Origin: MedAcidi-G1 sp000817085
GTDB taxonomy: Bacteria > Actinomycetota > Acidimicrobiia > Acidimicrobiales > MedAcidi-G1
Reading direction: 5' to 3'
NCBI GenBank assembly: GCA_045568635.1
Contig: JBJLAO010000001.1
Coordinates: forward strand, 1-64,000
DNA length: 64,000 nucleotides
Position 1 is the stretch's first letter; each line of letters begins with the position of its first letter. A program made the translations under genes and the position numbers. The notes under the pieces are model-generated. The model was not told the origin of the DNA and did not search any database. It saw only the letters and a list, made by a program, of their open reading frames with translations. This document shows, piece by piece, positions 43,568-51,886 of the stretch.

Positions 43568-43596
43568 TTGTTAATCGAACATATGTTCGATTAAAT
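43568..43596 (+). promoter_or_regulatory. SOS promoter with perfect LexA box
   Basis: TTGTTA (43568-43573), a 17-base spacer and TTAAAT (43591-43596) form the promoter. The spacer is filled by TCGAACATATGTTCGA, a perfect match to the actinobacterial LexA box (CGAAC-N4-GTTCG), inside a 24-bp perfect palindrome (43571-43594). Seven bases separate the -10 from the GTG at 43604, so the mRNA would be leaderless. LexA bound here would sit between the -35 and -10 boxes and block initiation until DNA damage. Confidence 0.8.
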
Positions 43597-43603
43597 TAAT
43601 CAC

Positions 43604-43945
43604 GTGCGGAACCTTCAGCTACTAGACGGATCTTGTGAAAACTGTGTGCGTCTCTTCTCATCTCTCGAAGAGATCATGGCGACCAATGCTCCAGTAGCTA
43701 TTGTTTTCACTTCTGATGGTTCAATCGTTCTATATATGGAAGATCGTTTTCTCATAGAGAACATTCCCCAAGAAAAAAATCTCAAACCTAATCAGAATCA
43801 ACCAACAGTAACTGGAAAAGAGAGCAAGAGAAGATCTAAAGAAAACTCTGTAAAACGCATAAGAATACCTAAAGGCAATTTCAACATCATTTACAGTCAA
43901 GAAGATGGTAAAAAACAAAAACCACCTAAAAGGGCGGAAAACTAA
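43604..43945 (+). CDS. SOS-controlled small protein of unknown function
   Basis: 113 residues from the GTG at 43604, the first codon after the LexA-box promoter; an in-frame ATG at 43676 is an alternative. The N-terminal half has a CxxC pair (Cys11, Cys14) and a strand-rich PVAIVFTSDGSIVLYMEDRFLI region. The C-terminal half is highly basic (Lys/Arg clusters) and seems unstructured, suggesting DNA or RNA contact. It matches no SOS gene I know, such as lexA, recA, imuA/B, dnaE2 or sulA-like division inhibitors. Damage-inducible expression is the best clue to its role. Confidence 0.6.
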   Translation: MRNLQLLDGSCENCVRLFSSLEEIMATNAPVAIVFTSDGSIVLYMEDRFLIENIPQEKNLKPNQNQPTVTGKESKRRSKENSVKRIRIPKGNFNIIYSQEDGKKQKPPKRAEN

Positions 43946-44026
43946 CTGCTTAAAATAAGACCCAACACACGTAAATTTTTCAGCGTCGGGTTTCGTTCAT
44001 GCTGATTTAAGATTTCATAAGGGGTG

Positions 44027-44869
44027 TCAACCTTCTAAAGGCATAACCAAAACTTTTTTATTATTAGAATCGCCATCAACAATCTGGGCTTCTGCAGGAG
44101 TTTCAATTCCTCGTTTTAGGAAACCGAGTGCAAAAAAACCGTCACCGGTAACTGCTTCACTAGTGATAGTTCCAATTTTTTCACCATTCTGAAAAAGGTA
44201 GCCTTGACTCGCAGAGACCTCCGAATCGCCACTTATTTTTACAAGACGGTATGGTGTGCCGCCTTTACGACTGTCTATACGCGCAACCAGCTCCTGACCC
44301 GTATAGCAGCCCTTGGTGAAACTAACAGAAAGGTCAACTATTCCTAATGAGGCTGGGATTGTCGATTCGTCAATTTCTTTTCCTATCTCTGGAATACCTG
44401 CTTTTATTCTCGTTTCCTCCCAAAGTTGATTATCCATTAGATTGAATCCTTCAGGGAGACTCTCGTTTTTAAAAATATAATCTGTAAATTCGAAGCCAAA
44501 CCAAGAGTATGGAATTGCAAAGCAGTCGACAAAACTGTTTTCAATTCGAGAGTTTGCAATTTCTGTGTAAAGAAAATAATTCAAAATTTCTACTGTGCAA
44601 TCAGTTCGTAATAAAAACCTTTTAAGTCTTGCAAGAACTAGATCGCCGTAGTTCTTATCTACATCAAGTAAATAGTCATTTTGAGTTTGACGATAAATTC
44701 TTAGCCATGCATCAACTTTTCCGGAGGGTTGAAGGAGAAACGTAAACCTTGACTCACCATCTAACATTCCTTCAACGTCTTGACTCAACTGACCTTGCAG
44801 GTAGCTTTCTGCCTCGTTTCCAAAAACCCTCAGAAAGTCTTTTTCACGCTTTACAACATCTAATTTCAT
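44027..44869 (-). CDS. ygfZ: Folate-binding YgfZ-type protein
   Basis: 280 residues of the GcvT-like fold. The family signature KGCYTGQELVARIDSRKGG includes the conserved Cys used by YgfZ. The N-terminal part has LQGQLSQDVEG, where homologues also have FLQGQLTQD. YgfZ supports iron-sulfur enzymes such as MiaB in a folate-dependent manner. It is divergent from leuB, an enzyme family often near Fe-S genes, with a large inverted repeat in between. Confidence 0.85.
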   Translation of the reverse strand: MKLDVVKREKDFLRVFGNEAESYLQGQLSQDVEGMLDGESRFTFLLQPSGKVDAWLRIYRQTQNDYLLDVDKNYGDLVLARLKRFLLRTDCTVEILNYFLYTEIANSRIENSFVDCFAIPYSWFGFEFTDYIFKNESLPEGFNLMDNQLWEETRIKAGIPEIGKEIDESTIPASLGIVDLSVSFTKGCYTGQELVARIDSRKGGTPYRLVKISGDSEVSASQGYLFQNGEKIGTITSEAVTGDGFFALGFLKRGIETPAEAQIVDGDSNNKKVLVMPLEG

Positions 44870-44893
44870 TATTTTGACCTCAACCCAATCATA

Positions 44894-44926
44894 ATATTGA
44901 TTTTATTCTTCAAATAAAATCAATAT
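44894..44926. promoter_or_regulatory. 14-bp perfect inverted repeat between ygfZ and leuB
   Basis: ATATTGATTTTATT (44894-44907), loop CTTCA, AATAAAATCAATAT (44913-44926). It sits between the divergent ygfZ and leuB genes, 24 bases from the former start and 58 from the latter. It may be the operator of a regulator acting on both, or a hairpin in the ygfZ leader. No family was recognised. Confidence 0.45.
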
Positions 44927-44984
44927 GCTCGACTAGGATTTTTATCTAAGTAGAAATTCCCCAATTCTTAGAGGTGTAATCAAA

Positions 44985-45962
44985 ATGACAAACCGTATAG
45001 GCGTAGTCGGAGGCGACGGGATAGGGCCAGAAGTGATATCTGAAGGTCTCAAAGTCATAAAAGCCTCCGGTGTCGAATTGGAAACTGTTGAATACGATCT
45101 TGGCGGAGAACGCTATGAACGTGACGGGACTGTACTTCCTGACAGCGTTCTAGATGAATGGCGTAGCTTAGATGCAATTTATTTGGGAGCCGTTGGAACT
45201 CCTAACGTCCCTCCTGGTGTGATTGAACGAGGCCTTTTATTGAAAATGCGTTTTGAACTTGATCTTTATATAAACTTAAGGCCTTTTGTTTTTCCAAAAA
45301 ACGAAATTGATTTCCAGGTAGTTAGGGAAAATACTGAAGGACCTTACGCTGGTGAAGGTGGGGTTCATCGCTTCGGGACTCCTTATGAAATTGCGACTCA
45401 GGGGTCGGTTAACACCCGCCATGGTGTCGAAAGAGCTGTGAGATTTGCTTTTGAGCTGGCTATGAAACGGAGAGGCCACCTCACAATGGTTCATAAGACA
45501 AATGTTCTATCTTTTGCAGGCGACCTTTGGGATAGAACTTTCAATGAAGTGGCAAGCGAATACCCGGAAGTAGAAACTGCTTATAACCATTGTGACGCTG
45601 CATGTATTTATATGGTTCAATCACCTCAGCAGTACGACGTGATTGTTACCGATAACTTATTCGGAGATATTTTAACGGATTTAGGTGGAGCGGTTTCTGG
45701 AGGTATTGGAACTGCGTCATCTGCAAACCTGAATCCGAAAAAGACTGGCCCATCAATGTTTGAACCAGTTCACGGTTCCGCGCCAGATATTGCCGGACAA
45801 AGCATTGCAAACCCTGTAGCTGCAATACTTTCCGGAGCCATGATGCTTGATTTTCTAGGTGAAAAAAAAGCGTCAGTGAAGATTGTTGAAGCATGCAATA
45901 AATTAAACCCTAAAGTTACAGGCACAAAAGAAATTGGCGACTCCATTGCTGGTGATTTATAG
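44985..45962 (+). CDS. leuB: 3-isopropylmalate dehydrogenase
   Basis: 325 residues. The enzyme oxidatively decarboxylates 3-isopropylmalate in leucine synthesis, using NAD. Visible marks are GGDGIGPEV at the N-terminus, the substrate region FQVVRENTEGPYAGEGG, VHKTNVL with the catalytic Lys, the metal aspartates in VTDNLFGDILTD, and the NAD region EPVHGSAPDIAGQSIANP. A GAGGTG site precedes the ATG. No other leu genes are in the window. Confidence 0.92.
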   Translation: MTNRIGVVGGDGIGPEVISEGLKVIKASGVELETVEYDLGGERYERDGTVLPDSVLDEWRSLDAIYLGAVGTPNVPPGVIERGLLLKMRFELDLYINLRPFVFPKNEIDFQVVRENTEGPYAGEGGVHRFGTPYEIATQGSVNTRHGVERAVRFAFELAMKRRGHLTMVHKTNVLSFAGDLWDRTFNEVASEYPEVETAYNHCDAACIYMVQSPQQYDVIVTDNLFGDILTDLGGAVSGGIGTASSANLNPKKTGPSMFEPVHGSAPDIAGQSIANPVAAILSGAMMLDFLGEKKASVKIVEACNKLNPKVTGTKEIGDSIAGDL

Positions 45963-46001
45963 ATTTAAAATAAATAAGGCCAACTTTACGACAAAGGTGT
46001 T

Positions 46002-47306
46002 TTAAGGCCTAGATCCGTCTAGATATTCATCTAAAACGTCATGAAATCTCTGAACACGACCCTCTTGGCGCGCAAGTCTTGCTCCACGGTAGCCGCGAGA
46101 TGACAACCCAAGTTGTTGTCCGGTGCTTATCGCTAGGTCCTGATCGGCAATTTGTCTGTTCATTATCTCTGTTCCGTATTTGAAAAATCTTCTTTCTTCT
46201 GGCTTGGTAGCTTCTATTCGTGCAGCTGCGCCATGAGACAGATACATAAAATTGTCGTAATAGTGTCTTTCTGGATCACGACGGTGTGGTCTCATTCTTT
46301 GAAGGCCTATATATTCCGATCCGGCGAAGCTGAGTGTGACATTAGGAAATATATTGTAGTGATAAGCATCTGTTAGCTGGTCGTCAAAAAGTTGATCAAA
46401 TTGGTAGCCGCGCTCACTTCCAGTTTCTCTTTTGACAGACTGGACTTTTTGTCGAGTTTCAAATTCTCTTCCTTTAAAATCTTCTGCCTTTAAACCCCAT
46501 GGTTGCAACATTTCTCTCAGCTGATCATCTACTTCTAACTCTTTTCCTGTAAGCGAATGAGATGGAGTGACCATTGGTATGGACATTCGATTATGTCCCT
46601 CTTCACACCAATCAAAATGACAATACTTGTAGCTGTGTTCAATCCATTTCAGTCCCTGAGGATGAACTGAGGGTAGGTGATAAGACTCACAGGAATTATC
46701 TTGCGGTACCTTCCAATTGCAATTGACATCAACTGTCGATGAAGGTCCGCGAATCCAATCATCGCTCTCATACGCTTCAAATTCTTCCCAAACTGGACCG
46801 AGATAATCCTTTAGACCTATGCATTCAGGATCCATATTTATCCAAATGAAACCAGCAAAAAGTTCACAATTTACTTCTACCAAGGTCATATCATCACAAG
46901 GGTTTCCGTCAATAAAGTCTTCAGGGTCTTGGACTTGACTCAATGAACCATCTTTAGCCCATTCCCAACCGTGATAAGGACACACTATTTCGTTAGAGAT
47001 TCCCTCATTATTAAAGATAAGACGTGAACCACGATGTTGGCAGACATTGTAGAAAGCCCTGATCGAACCGTCATTCTGTCTAATCATGATAAATGATTCG
47101 GGTCCAATCTCTTCCATTTGATAGGAGCCAGCTTCACTCAATTCAGAAGAACGGCCCATCAAAAGCCAAACTTTTGTCCACATGGAAGACCATTCGCGGT
47201 CAAAGAATTCTCGCGAAGTGTATTGGTCTCCAAGAATCGGTACATTTCGTAGTGGTGGACATACCCAAGGCCTGGCCAGCGCCATCACAGTTTCAGGAGA
47301 ATTCAA
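46002..47306 (-). CDS. Rieske oxygenase alpha subunit, last gene of the Rieske operon
   Basis: 434 residues. The Rieske [2Fe-2S] ligands are CQHRG and CPYHGWEW. The mononuclear iron site is DNSCESYHLPSVHP, where the two His plus a later Asp (DQDLAISTGQQLG) form the facial triad. These enzymes hydroxylate aromatic rings, amines or sterol-like compounds with O2 and need a reductase, which is not seen in the window. The start overlaps the stop of the PEP-mobile-domain gene by four bases. It is a paralogue of 49074-50399. Confidence 0.88.
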   Translation of the reverse strand: MNSPETVMALARPWVCPPLRNVPILGDQYTSREFFDREWSSMWTKVWLLMGRSSELSEAGSYQMEEIGPESFIMIRQNDGSIRAFYNVCQHRGSRLIFNNEGISNEIVCPYHGWEWAKDGSLSQVQDPEDFIDGNPCDDMTLVEVNCELFAGFIWINMDPECIGLKDYLGPVWEEFEAYESDDWIRGPSSTVDVNCNWKVPQDNSCESYHLPSVHPQGLKWIEHSYKYCHFDWCEEGHNRMSIPMVTPSHSLTGKELEVDDQLREMLQPWGLKAEDFKGREFETRQKVQSVKRETGSERGYQFDQLFDDQLTDAYHYNIFPNVTLSFAGSEYIGLQRMRPHRRDPERHYYDNFMYLSHGAAARIEATKPEERRFFKYGTEIMNRQIADQDLAISTGQQLGLSSRGYRGARLARQEGRVQRFHDVLDEYLDGSRP

Positions 47307-49048
47307 GGCAATCCCAGAATTGTAACTTCGCCTGAAGTGCCATCAATTTCTAGAGTAGCGCCATCAGGTATGAGTTTCGTGGCCTCACTTACCGAGACTA
47401 CACAAGGTATTCCCAACTCTCTGCTTACTATTACGGCATGACTGATTTGGGCTCCCACATTTACTATTACGGCCTCTACGGCTAAAAAAAGTGGGGTCCA
47501 TGCTGGATCTGTTATTGGCGCAACCATAATGTCACCGGGCGATAAGTCAGGCGGATTGGATGGGTCAAGGACTATTCGTGCTCTTCCCTGAGTGCTTCCG
47601 GGAGATCCTGGAACTCCCGTCAAAACATCTCCAACGCTGAGCGATGATGCCTCATTCTCTAAAGACTTTCTGTCCCATTGTGAAAGACCTGGAACAAGCC
47701 CATCTCTAATAAAAAATGGTGGTTCCAAATCCCATAATGCCTTCCAACTCTCGTGACGCTTTGCAAGCATTTCAGTAAAAGAATCCGGGTTTTCTATGAA
47801 AGTTTCTAGTTCTTCATCCAGAAGCATAAATATTTGCTCAGCTGAATCAAGTACTCCTGTCTCCGCATGGCGTCTTCCCAATTCACGAATAGTCATACGA
47901 CTTTCGTGTAACGGCTTTACCAGAGTGGTCTTGGAACGCTCACGAAAAATCATCATATTAGCTGCAGTTATTGCGCCCTCAAAGGTTCCAGTCAGTTCAT
48001 CATTGGCTATCTCTTTCAACTTTCCTCTTACCTCTTCTATGAGATTTTTTCTTTCTCTGCCAAGACGTTCTGCTGCTATTATTGGAGATCGATCATCATT
48101 TTGAGATCTAACTTGATCTATAGCTTTTAACGCAATTGATGGGTCAGTTTCCCAAGTTTCACTACTGAGCTCCCACTCGTTTGCTCCACGTGAGCCGTAC
48201 TCGTATACGAATTCGTTAAAAGTGTCGAGAAATCGAGCCACTTCTACGGAATCAGATTCATTTAGTTCATCTGACAAGGATTTAGGGTGTGAATCAAAAA
48301 TTTCAGAAATAATTTGAGAATCTCTCACTAAGCGTGACATGTCCCATATAGCGAATGATGGAGCAGCGGAATCTATTTCACCAAGACTTGATAAGAGGCG
48401 AACAGGAATGCTTGGATCCCCTATCGCTTCGCCCACGGCTGCCAGCATCCCAGGTGCGATTCCAGATGAGCCGGCTGAAACCATCTGATTTCGTGAGAGA
48501 TTTTCAATAAGCGGTTGAAGATCGCGTAATCTTTTGATCAACTCCTCATCGGTAAGTGATTTTAAGTTCGGTCTTTTTTTCCTTTCCTTATCCGCAAGTT
48601 TTCTTTCTTCGTTAAGTTCCTGCCATTCAGAAGCGGTAAGAACAAACTGCATGTGTGCATCAGCTAAATCCTGAAGATGGGGCTTCTCGTCTTCAGGATG
48701 AGGTTCGTATTTTGGAGAGTCTGGTTGATCTCCAAAAATCGCAAGATCTAGTTGCTCAACTGTTATGGCTGGATTCCTAACCGCTTGCATGCGAATACAA
48801 GAAAGATTTATATAGAAGTAACCACCAAAAAACCCACACATCTCTGGTTGACTGTCTCTATATTCATCAAGTTCATAAAAGCCTGTCTGAGTTGAACCTA
48901 ATTGCCATCCTTTCATTATGCAATTGTCAAATCCGTAGCTTTGACCAAATGGGCTTGCCGGGGTGGGAAGAACTTCACCGGCATTTGCCCGTGTGTAATG
49001 CGGCCAGCGTTCGCTTGGGAGATGATCAGTAAACCATTTTTCTTCCAT
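47303..49048 (-). CDS. PEP-utilising-enzyme mobile-domain protein without ATP-grasp domain
   Basis: 581 residues. The C-terminal 100 residues are a swivelling phosphohistidine domain with GAQISHAVIVSRELGIPCVV, the His being the phosphocarrier in PEP synthase, pyruvate phosphate dikinase and rifampin phosphotransferase. The upstream 450 residues contain no ATP-grasp nucleotide-binding motifs and no PEP-binding barrel that I can see. The layout resembles subunit 1 of phenylphosphate synthase, which works with a separate ATP-binding subunit. It lies between two Rieske oxygenase genes, with four-base overlap to the downstream one. Confidence 0.75.
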   Translation of the reverse strand: MEEKWFTDHLPSERWPHYTRANAGEVLPTPASPFGQSYGFDNCIMKGWQLGSTQTGFYELDEYRDSQPEMCGFFGGYFYINLSCIRMQAVRNPAITVEQLDLAIFGDQPDSPKYEPHPEDEKPHLQDLADAHMQFVLTASEWQELNEERKLADKERKKRPNLKSLTDEELIKRLRDLQPLIENLSRNQMVSAGSSGIAPGMLAAVGEAIGDPSIPVRLLSSLGEIDSAAPSFAIWDMSRLVRDSQIISEIFDSHPKSLSDELNESDSVEVARFLDTFNEFVYEYGSRGANEWELSSETWETDPSIALKAIDQVRSQNDDRSPIIAAERLGRERKNLIEEVRGKLKEIANDELTGTFEGAITAANMMIFRERSKTTLVKPLHESRMTIRELGRRHAETGVLDSAEQIFMLLDEELETFIENPDSFTEMLAKRHESWKALWDLEPPFFIRDGLVPGLSQWDRKSLENEASSLSVGDVLTGVPGSPGSTQGRARIVLDPSNPPDLSPGDIMVAPITDPAWTPLFLAVEAVIVNVGAQISHAVIVSRELGIPCVVSVSEATKLIPDGATLEIDGTSGEVTILGLP

Positions 49049-49073
49049 TTTTTCCTCTCTTAAGAATTCGAAA

Positions 49074-50399
49074 TTACTCTTCTATATAACTATCTATAAC
49101 GTCGTGAAAACGCCTTATCCTGCTTTCTTGTCCTGACAGGTATCCCCCTCTATAGCCTCTTGAGCGCAGTCCGAGTTGTTGCATGATGGATATAGCTATG
49201 TCTTGATCAGGTATTAAACCCATTGACTGCTCTCCATATTGAATAACATCTTGCAAGTCACTGGTATCTGTCAGCTCTATATTTGTCGCTGAATCCGCGA
49301 TTTCGGTATTTTTTGTGTAATACCAGTGATCAAAAAGACATTTTTGGGGATCTGATGGGTCTGGACGCATGCGTTGTAATAAAACTCCATCTGCTGAAAA
49401 AGTTAACGAACAATTGGGAAATAAGTTGTAGTGATGCGAGTCCGTCAACTGAGCATCACGCAAGTTTGCATAATGAGAATGCCCTCTCATGCTTCCAAGT
49501 TCCCTCATTTTTTTCTGTAAAGCTAGTCGCACGTCAAAAACGCGGTCAGTGAAATCTGTTGGATCTAATTCCCAATATTCCATTCTTTCGGCTAATGGGG
49601 CTGGCAGATTAGGATTTTCCCCGCGTAAACCTCTTGAAGGCGTGGCTCCCATCATGATCATACGGTTGTGTCCTTCAGTGGACGTGTCGAATTGTGTGTA
49701 TGCGTAGTTCTCTTCATGCGAGTCAGCTAGTTGAGGATGAACAGTAGGCAGATGGTAAGACTCACAAAAGTTGTCTTGTATGACTTTCCAGTTGCATGGA
49801 ACATTGGTGGAAATTTTGAGCACCCGCATCCATTCATCAATTTCATAACCTGACCATTCATCCCATAGGGGTCCTAAATAATCTTTCAGAGATTTGCAAT
49901 CTGGGTCTAAATTAACCCAGATGAAACCCGCAAAAATTTCGCAAGGTACCTCCATCAAAGTCAATTCTTCACACGGGTTACCTTGATTAAAGTCTTCAGG
50001 GTCCTGAACAGATAGAAGAGTTCCGTCGAAAGACCATTCCCAACTGTGATACGGACATCTAAAAACTTCAGTATTTCCTTTACTGTTACTGGTAAGACGT
50101 GAGCCTCTGTGTTGACAGACGTTGTAGAAAGCCCGAACCGATCCGTCTTCTTGACGCGCCATAATTATTGACTCGACCCCTATTTCTTCGATCTGATAGT
50201 CACCTTTGGAAGGTATTTCGCTGACTCGTCCAAGAAGCAGCCAGACCTTGGTCCACATTTGATTCCATTCTTTTTCGTAGAACTCTGAAGATGTATACCT
50301 AAAGCCTTCTATTGGCTGTGTTGAAACTTTTGGGTTTTCCCAGCTGGGAGCTAAGTCAGTAGGTGTATTATTAGCTCTTTTGTTTTTAGCAATACTCAT
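49074..50399 (-). CDS. Rieske oxygenase alpha subunit, first gene of the Rieske operon
   Basis: 441 residues. Rieske ligands are CQHRG and CPYHSWEW, and the mononuclear iron site is DNFCESYHLPTVHP with a late Asp in DQDIAISIMQQLG. It is clearly related to the protein at 46002-47306 along its whole length, so a duplication with the PEP-mobile-domain gene between the copies is likely. The two may have different substrates or form mixed trimers. Confidence 0.88.
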   Translation of the reverse strand: MSIAKNKRANNTPTDLAPSWENPKVSTQPIEGFRYTSSEFYEKEWNQMWTKVWLLLGRVSEIPSKGDYQIEEIGVESIIMARQEDGSVRAFYNVCQHRGSRLTSNSKGNTEVFRCPYHSWEWSFDGTLLSVQDPEDFNQGNPCEELTLMEVPCEIFAGFIWVNLDPDCKSLKDYLGPLWDEWSGYEIDEWMRVLKISTNVPCNWKVIQDNFCESYHLPTVHPQLADSHEENYAYTQFDTSTEGHNRMIMMGATPSRGLRGENPNLPAPLAERMEYWELDPTDFTDRVFDVRLALQKKMRELGSMRGHSHYANLRDAQLTDSHHYNLFPNCSLTFSADGVLLQRMRPDPSDPQKCLFDHWYYTKNTEIADSATNIELTDTSDLQDVIQYGEQSMGLIPDQDIAISIMQQLGLRSRGYRGGYLSGQESRIRRFHDVIDSYIEE

Positions 50400-50503
50400 A
50401 GAGTCAACCTCTATCCTTCTCCCCCAGGAACTCCGTTAAACAATTATGCCACTTTGTCTAGTTCTATATAGAGTCCAAAACACAGGCACTTAACATAAAA
50501 ATT

Positions 50504-51811
50504 TCAAACAACTATGTCGTTTACAATAGTTTCGAGCCCGACGACACGACTCGCTTTAAATAGAATTGCATCATTTTTATCGAGGTTCATTCCTTCAATT
50601 TCTGCTGCAACGTTGTTCAATTTAGCGATTCGGGCAGTTCCATAAAGTTCGGTTTCAACCGCTACCACTTCTACACCTAATTCTTCCGCGTGTCTCCCTA
50701 CTTCTATATGGGCCTGAGAAGACTGTTCTCCTAATTCCGCCATAAGGCCCAAAAAAGCAATTTTTCTTCCGCTACAAGTAAGCATCGATAGAGAATTGAT
50801 AGCTGCTTTCATCGAGGTCGGATTTGCGTTATATGTGTCGTTGATTACAGTTACCCCACTAGAGCTATTGGTAATTTCCATTCTTAGTGGCGACAGCTCA
50901 ACACAGCTCAAACCTTCTTCTACTGCCTCGAGGGGTAGTCCGGCGGCTAAACCTACAGATGCAGCAGCGAGTGCGTTCGAAATCATGTGCTCTCCGGCAA
51001 CATTCAATTTTATTTCACCTCTACCCCAGGGTGTCTCCATAACGAAAGTTGCGTGCAAGTTTTGATCAAACTTCACTGAAGAAGCTCGTACTTCACCTCG
51101 TTGCCCAAATGTCAGCTTTCTGGCACGGCTTCTTGGAGACTGTCGCATCACTTCATCAACATCTGCATTAAGCACAGCACACCCTTCCGAAGGGAGGCGT
51201 TCTAATATTTCTCCTTTGGTGTTTGATATCGAGTCGAGAGATCCGAACACTTCTGTATGAGACGCCACGACAGTGGTTATAACTCCAATATCCGGATAGA
51301 CAATTTCAGAAAGATTTCCTATATCTCCCTCTTTTCGAGCCCCCATTTCAAGCACCAGAAATGAGGACTTTTCAGGTGCGTTTAAGAGAGTTAAAGGGAC
51401 ACCTATCTCATTGTTATAAGAATTGGGGCTCGCATGAACCTCTCCTTGTTGACTTAGAACAGCGCTCGTCATGTCTTTAACTGAAGTCTTTCCTACGGAT
51501 CCGGTTATACCCACAACTGGAACACGGAATGAAAAACGCGCTGCCTTGCCGAGTTGTGTCAAAGCGGTTGCGGTATTTTCCACGCGTATGGATGTTCCTT
51601 CTTTTGGCTCTTGCTCAGTTAAATACGCTGCAGCGCCTAGTGAAAGAGCCTCATCGACATAGGTGTGACCATCTCTTTCTGAAATTAGTGGTATGAAAAG
51701 GCACCCTGGTGTTACTTTTCGAGAATCTTGTGTAGCAGCCTGTATTACTTTCTCTTCACCTTTTAGCTCTCCAGAAGTGACGTGTGCTATTTGTGAAGTG
51801 GTGAATTCCAT
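50504..51811 (-). CDS. murF: UDP-MurNAc-tripeptide-D-alanyl-D-alanine ligase
   Basis: 435 residues. The ATP loop GITGSVGKTSVKD, the carbamylated-Lys-type region, NSYNNEIGVPLTLL, HTEVFGSLDSISNTKGEI and NDTYNANPTSMKAAI are the expected Mur-ligase motifs in order, with DxYNANPxS being specific to MurF. It attaches D-Ala-D-Ala to the peptidoglycan precursor. The D-Ala-D-Ala ligase gene ddl lies at 55764, separated by the phosphonate importer. Confidence 0.93.
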   Translation of the reverse strand: MEFTTSQIAHVTSGELKGEEKVIQAATQDSRKVTPGCLFIPLISERDGHTYVDEALSLGAAAYLTEQEPKEGTSIRVENTATALTQLGKAARFSFRVPVVGITGSVGKTSVKDMTSAVLSQQGEVHASPNSYNNEIGVPLTLLNAPEKSSFLVLEMGARKEGDIGNLSEIVYPDIGVITTVVASHTEVFGSLDSISNTKGEILERLPSEGCAVLNADVDEVMRQSPRSRARKLTFGQRGEVRASSVKFDQNLHATFVMETPWGRGEIKLNVAGEHMISNALAAASVGLAAGLPLEAVEEGLSCVELSPLRMEITNSSSGVTVINDTYNANPTSMKAAINSLSMLTCSGRKIAFLGLMAELGEQSSQAHIEVGRHAEELGVEVVAVETELYGTARIAKLNNVAAEIEGMNLDKNDAILFKASRVVGLETIVNDIVV

Positions 51812-51886
51812 GTTTACATTCTTTCAGCAGTGAACAAGACAATGTGGTCACTTTTAAATTATCTTTTCAAGAAATTTCTTAAAATT

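Noticed and set aside
45963..46001. Terminator between leuB and the Rieske gene
   Set aside because: Only a weak AGGCC/GGCCT match is present, without a stable stem or T run.
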